24,776 nt of DNA from a virus: the IMG/VR virus record IMGVR_UViG_3300024255_000151, positions 1 through 24,776 of that record. The stretch is one strand, 5' to 3'. Every line of letters starts with the position of its first letter. The stretch's first letter is position 1. The notes under the pieces were generated by a model. It did no database searches. It was given only the letters and a program-made list of their open reading frames with translations, and had not been told where the DNA came from. Shown here piece by piece: positions 23,301 to 24,776 of this stretch. Position numbers and translations under genes: made by a program.

Positions 23301-24776
23301 AAGTAAATCTGATAGTCTTCTCGCCAGTAGAAATTCTGATGTCTTCTCCAGATCCGTCATAAGTAACTGTGCTAACATCACCAGTCCAGTAACTACCATC
23401 AGTAGGAGGAGCACCAGCAGGGATTAGAATAATACCACTGATGTTACCATTATCATCGGTAATTAGAGGAGAGTTGAAAGTAGATGTAGAGTTACCAGCA
23501 ATACCAGTAAATCTGATATCGGGAACACACCAGCGATTGATCTTCTTGCCTTCTAGGAATACAGAAAGTTCGGTCTTGGGTTTTAGTCTTCTAGCAACAA
23601 ACTTAACTGGAATACTACGAGCGAAGTAGTTGAGTGAAGTAATTACAGACTTGCCTCTGCTTGCTTTTGTAGAAACACCTTTTGGAGTTTCATTATTTTG
23701 AGGACTGATATTAGAGGAACTTGCTACCAATGCATCTTCAACCGAACCACCAGATGTCTCACTATTTGTGGTAGATAGAGAATTTATATTAAAGAATGCT
23801 CTTTCTGTTCCAGTCCAAGTTACAATAAATGAGTTGTAGATTTGGGAGAATGCAGTTGTTACATCATCCTTAGCAAGGAATGGAACAAACAAATTAGTGT
23901 TGTTATCTGTAATTAGTGGAGCAACAGATCTGTCATACCAAGTATCAACATTAGGTGTAATAGAAATATCACCAACGTATTGCAGAACAACGAATGGGTT
24001 GGGGTTGATTGTCTTGGTAGCAAAGTCATTACCTAGTAGTTTGACATTCTCATAAGGGAGAGTCAAGACACCATTATTATTAACATATCCAGCAACTTCT
24101 CTCTGGTCTTCTCTTGTATTAATTTCTTTAACAAGGAAACTTTCCTCATTGACAGGTGCTCTCATTACAGATTGCTGTGTGTCAACAGAAACTAGATGAT
24201 CATTAGATTTAATATTTCCTTTATGGGTCTCAAAATTATCAACGAAGAAACCACACTTGAATCTATCGAGACCAATGTCGTCACGAATCTGCATGCTTAA
24301 TGCTTGCTGTTCAAGGACACTTAAAGAAGTATAGTACTCAAGACGCTCAACACGCTGACTCAGTTTACCGATGTCCTTCATCGTATAACGCTTATTCTCA
24401 GCAGGAATAATACGTACATCTCTATAACTATCGGTAAAAGCAGGAACATACAGATAGTATAGAGGGATAGAGTCGCTTACCTGTTCTGGTTTAGAAGGAT
24501 TAAGTGATGGGTTTCCTTTCTTGATGATAAACTCGCCATTAGTATTCAGATATACTCCATCAATTCTATCTAAATATTGTGTTTTGTTAAACTTAACAGT
24601 GTATGGAAGCAATGCATCTGGTGCTGGTGTGCTAGAAGCAATACCACCAGAACCAGAGAATTGTAGATAGTTATCTTGACCTAATAGAGACTGGTTCTGA
24701 TAACCAGTAATGATGTTTGTGTTGTCAACTTTAGGACGGAAGTCAATTACATCTTTGAGCGATACGATTCCATTAG
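20308..24776 (-). CDS. Large tail/baseplate-like structural protein, N-terminus outside the window
   Basis: The frame stays open to the right edge, adding 54 codons upstream of a TTG at 24612; the true start lies outside. The visible N-terminal part reads GIVSLKDVIDFRPKVD, a D-V-x-D-[FY]-R-P motif I associate with large phage structural proteins (possibly DUF4815-type). Numbering from the window edge, about 127-165 is a helical segment MKDIGKLSQRVERLEYYTSL; about 547 begins NPLAQTFKVEGYEGGCF and a beta domain; about 719-779 holds G-x-S/G-Y repeats (GRGYTEPPSVVI) that look inserted; about 812-890 has FNFEYPVYLSNNAEY and SQNVDNWTEDLFEDIKF. The C-terminus ends PKIQDIRVVAST. A baseplate or tail-fibre attachment role is likely, inferred from context. 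It ends in an ATGA overlap with the 64-aa gene. Confidence 0.8.
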   Translation of the reverse strand, partial: NGIVSLKDVIDFRPKVDNTNIITGYQNQSLLGQDNYLQFSGSGGIASSTPAPDALLPYTVKFNKTQYLDRIDGVYLNTNGEFIIKKGNPSLNPSKPEQVSDSIPLYYLYVPAFTDSYRDVRIIPAENKRYTMKDIGKLSQRVERLEYYTSLSVLEQQALSMQIRDDIGLDRFKCGFFVDNFETHKGNIKSNDHLVSVDTQQSVMRAPVNEESFLVKEINTREDQREVAGYVNNNGVLTLPYENVKLLGNDFATKTINPNPFVVLQYVGDISITPNVDTWYDRSVAPLITDNNTNLFVPFLAKDDVTTAFSQIYNSFIVTWTGTERAFFNINSLSTTNSETSGGSVEDALVASSSNISPQNNETPKGVSTKASRGKSVITSLNYFARSIPVKFVARRLKPKTELSVFLEGKKINRWCVPDIRFTGIAGNSTSTFNSPLITDDNGNISGIILIPAGAPPTDGSYWTGDVSTVTYDGSGEDIRISTGEKTIRFTSSKTNASKDSVETFAEIKFYATGLLPENPGSIVSTKPAYFKANEGIQLISNNTEQEQKPNPLAQTFKVEGYEGGCFSTGVDLFFSKKSESIPIRIYLTDVDSEKPGKNIIPGTEVVVEPYTYLQVYVTASVSIKVGERVSGNQSSASGPILKVLDKNNNQVAVSEDGEIQLTNEQVYTMILSNHNGISFVQNEIVTLPSIVSFNNQNNAEIAMRIAKDSGFISSINVDDTGESYDSATITIESPSLPGGSNATATVAVSDGRIYNATLTLPGRGYTEPPSVVIRGTGLGNAGAALSTRIEITEPAVRMGVAIDEIGQTPSIVPTRFNFEYPVYLSNNAEYALTVETDSQDFEIWSSRLGETEIATSTTVTTNPSLGSVFKSQNVDNWTEDLFEDIKFTLYRAEFDITKSPVIDLTNVSIGYEKMIVDPIETYAFANANATSTLFKNNNNIIKINHKNHGFENNDSYVFFKNLATTAGYTEGSLNTNLFRVSNPGVDVFNISGIGRAADSIKGGGARGLIASNKKYERLLAQLAYIQSPGTNISTSVKTTDIVPVDSNTKNYNSYSVSDFEKTFLNEEQYFINQKVIPSDINLLMNNLDNGLVYRLIFSSSKSYLSPIIDLTASSIKTSTNRIESAVGTEERYGKRFQEIEFFPVYKMVLSGNYQTEAEGGAQLPINTGQTVEGIGNINLGIGATGAKGTIVNFNNNSNEITIKVTNNNLFEPNEQLFFSNQSQNGQTLDGRVISVAASGAQLFQPDFAFNDVINAINPSSVTEVYNTSITGTVKLWDIPNKILRVESDRQPINNDYTSSALNGAFVREQETLDQQSDIFRVGDLVSFPSIGTGEERFFEIKSVNYTNGVDYVPEDSVSDSSSISKYVTKELSLETPAKAVDLIITANVKDSLDIAALYKVKTTSVQKDFDELEWLFFNTDGRPDMMKNANPQNAISPQKEEQGDYQEFRYSIAGLDNFTSFGIKLVMKSDNPSFVPKIQDIRVVAST

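Noticed and set aside
24610-24612. TTG as the start codon of the rightmost gene
   Set aside because: The frame continues upstream with conserved-looking sequence to the window edge, so the TTG is an internal Leu codon.
1-24776. tRNA genes, integrase or attachment sites, and host photosynthesis genes often found in cyanophages
   Set aside because: None was seen by eye on either strand; the window is filled by structural genes. A tRNA scan would be needed to exclude a tRNA overlapping a gene.

Overview
The window looks like part of the late structural region of a T4-like cyanophage (a myovirus of marine Synechococcus or Prochlorococcus). The sequence is A+T-rich. It carries recognisable T4-type neck and tail-completion proteins (gp13, gp14, gp15) beside very large, repeat-rich virion proteins of a kind common in marine T4-like phages. 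It also carries a 2-oxoglutarate/Fe(II) oxygenase, a frequent accessory gene in these phages. I see no tRNA, rRNA, CRISPR array, insertion sequence or photosynthesis gene. There is no gene-free stretch longer than about 60 bases.

All genes but one lie on the minus strand, so the transcription order runs from high to low coordinates. In that order: (1) a large structural/baseplate-like protein whose N-terminus lies beyond the window (20308-24776); (2) a 64-aa coiled-coil protein; (3) a 1506-aa modular tail protein with a cupredoxin-like domain; (4) a 169-aa virion protein; (5) a 3381-aa fibre-like giant (4905-15050); (6) a 59-aa mini-protein (4701-4880); (7) a 391-aa glycine-rich protein resembling a receptor-binding adhesin; then, beyond the plus-strand oxygenase, (8) a 65-aa coiled-coil protein; (9) gp13; (10) gp14; (11) gp15; (12) the first 30 codons of a gene placed like gp16, the small terminase subunit. 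Spacing is very tight, with ATGA and TAATG overlaps, which indicates co-transcribed late operons.

Regulation can be partly read. Three minus-strand matches to the late promoter NATAAATA lie upstream of the 65-aa gene, the 59-aa gene and the 1506-aa gene. A strong intrinsic terminator separates the 65-aa gene from gp13. The only plus-strand gene, the oxygenase, has a near-consensus host-type sigma-70 promoter with an extended -10. Its -10 overlaps the divergent late promoter, so this gene is probably expressed on a different schedule from its neighbours.

The giant proteins share a small set of modules: G-x-G-Y beta repeats, RYNT-type motifs, CBM5/12-like modules, GVG.G-type fibre repeats and Cys-Arg-Arg-Asp helical repeats. 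The features most worth following up are an amicyanin-like copper-site motif inside the 1506-aa tail protein, split by an inserted module; the glycine-rich adhesin; and the tandem Cys/Asp repeat array in the giant fibre.
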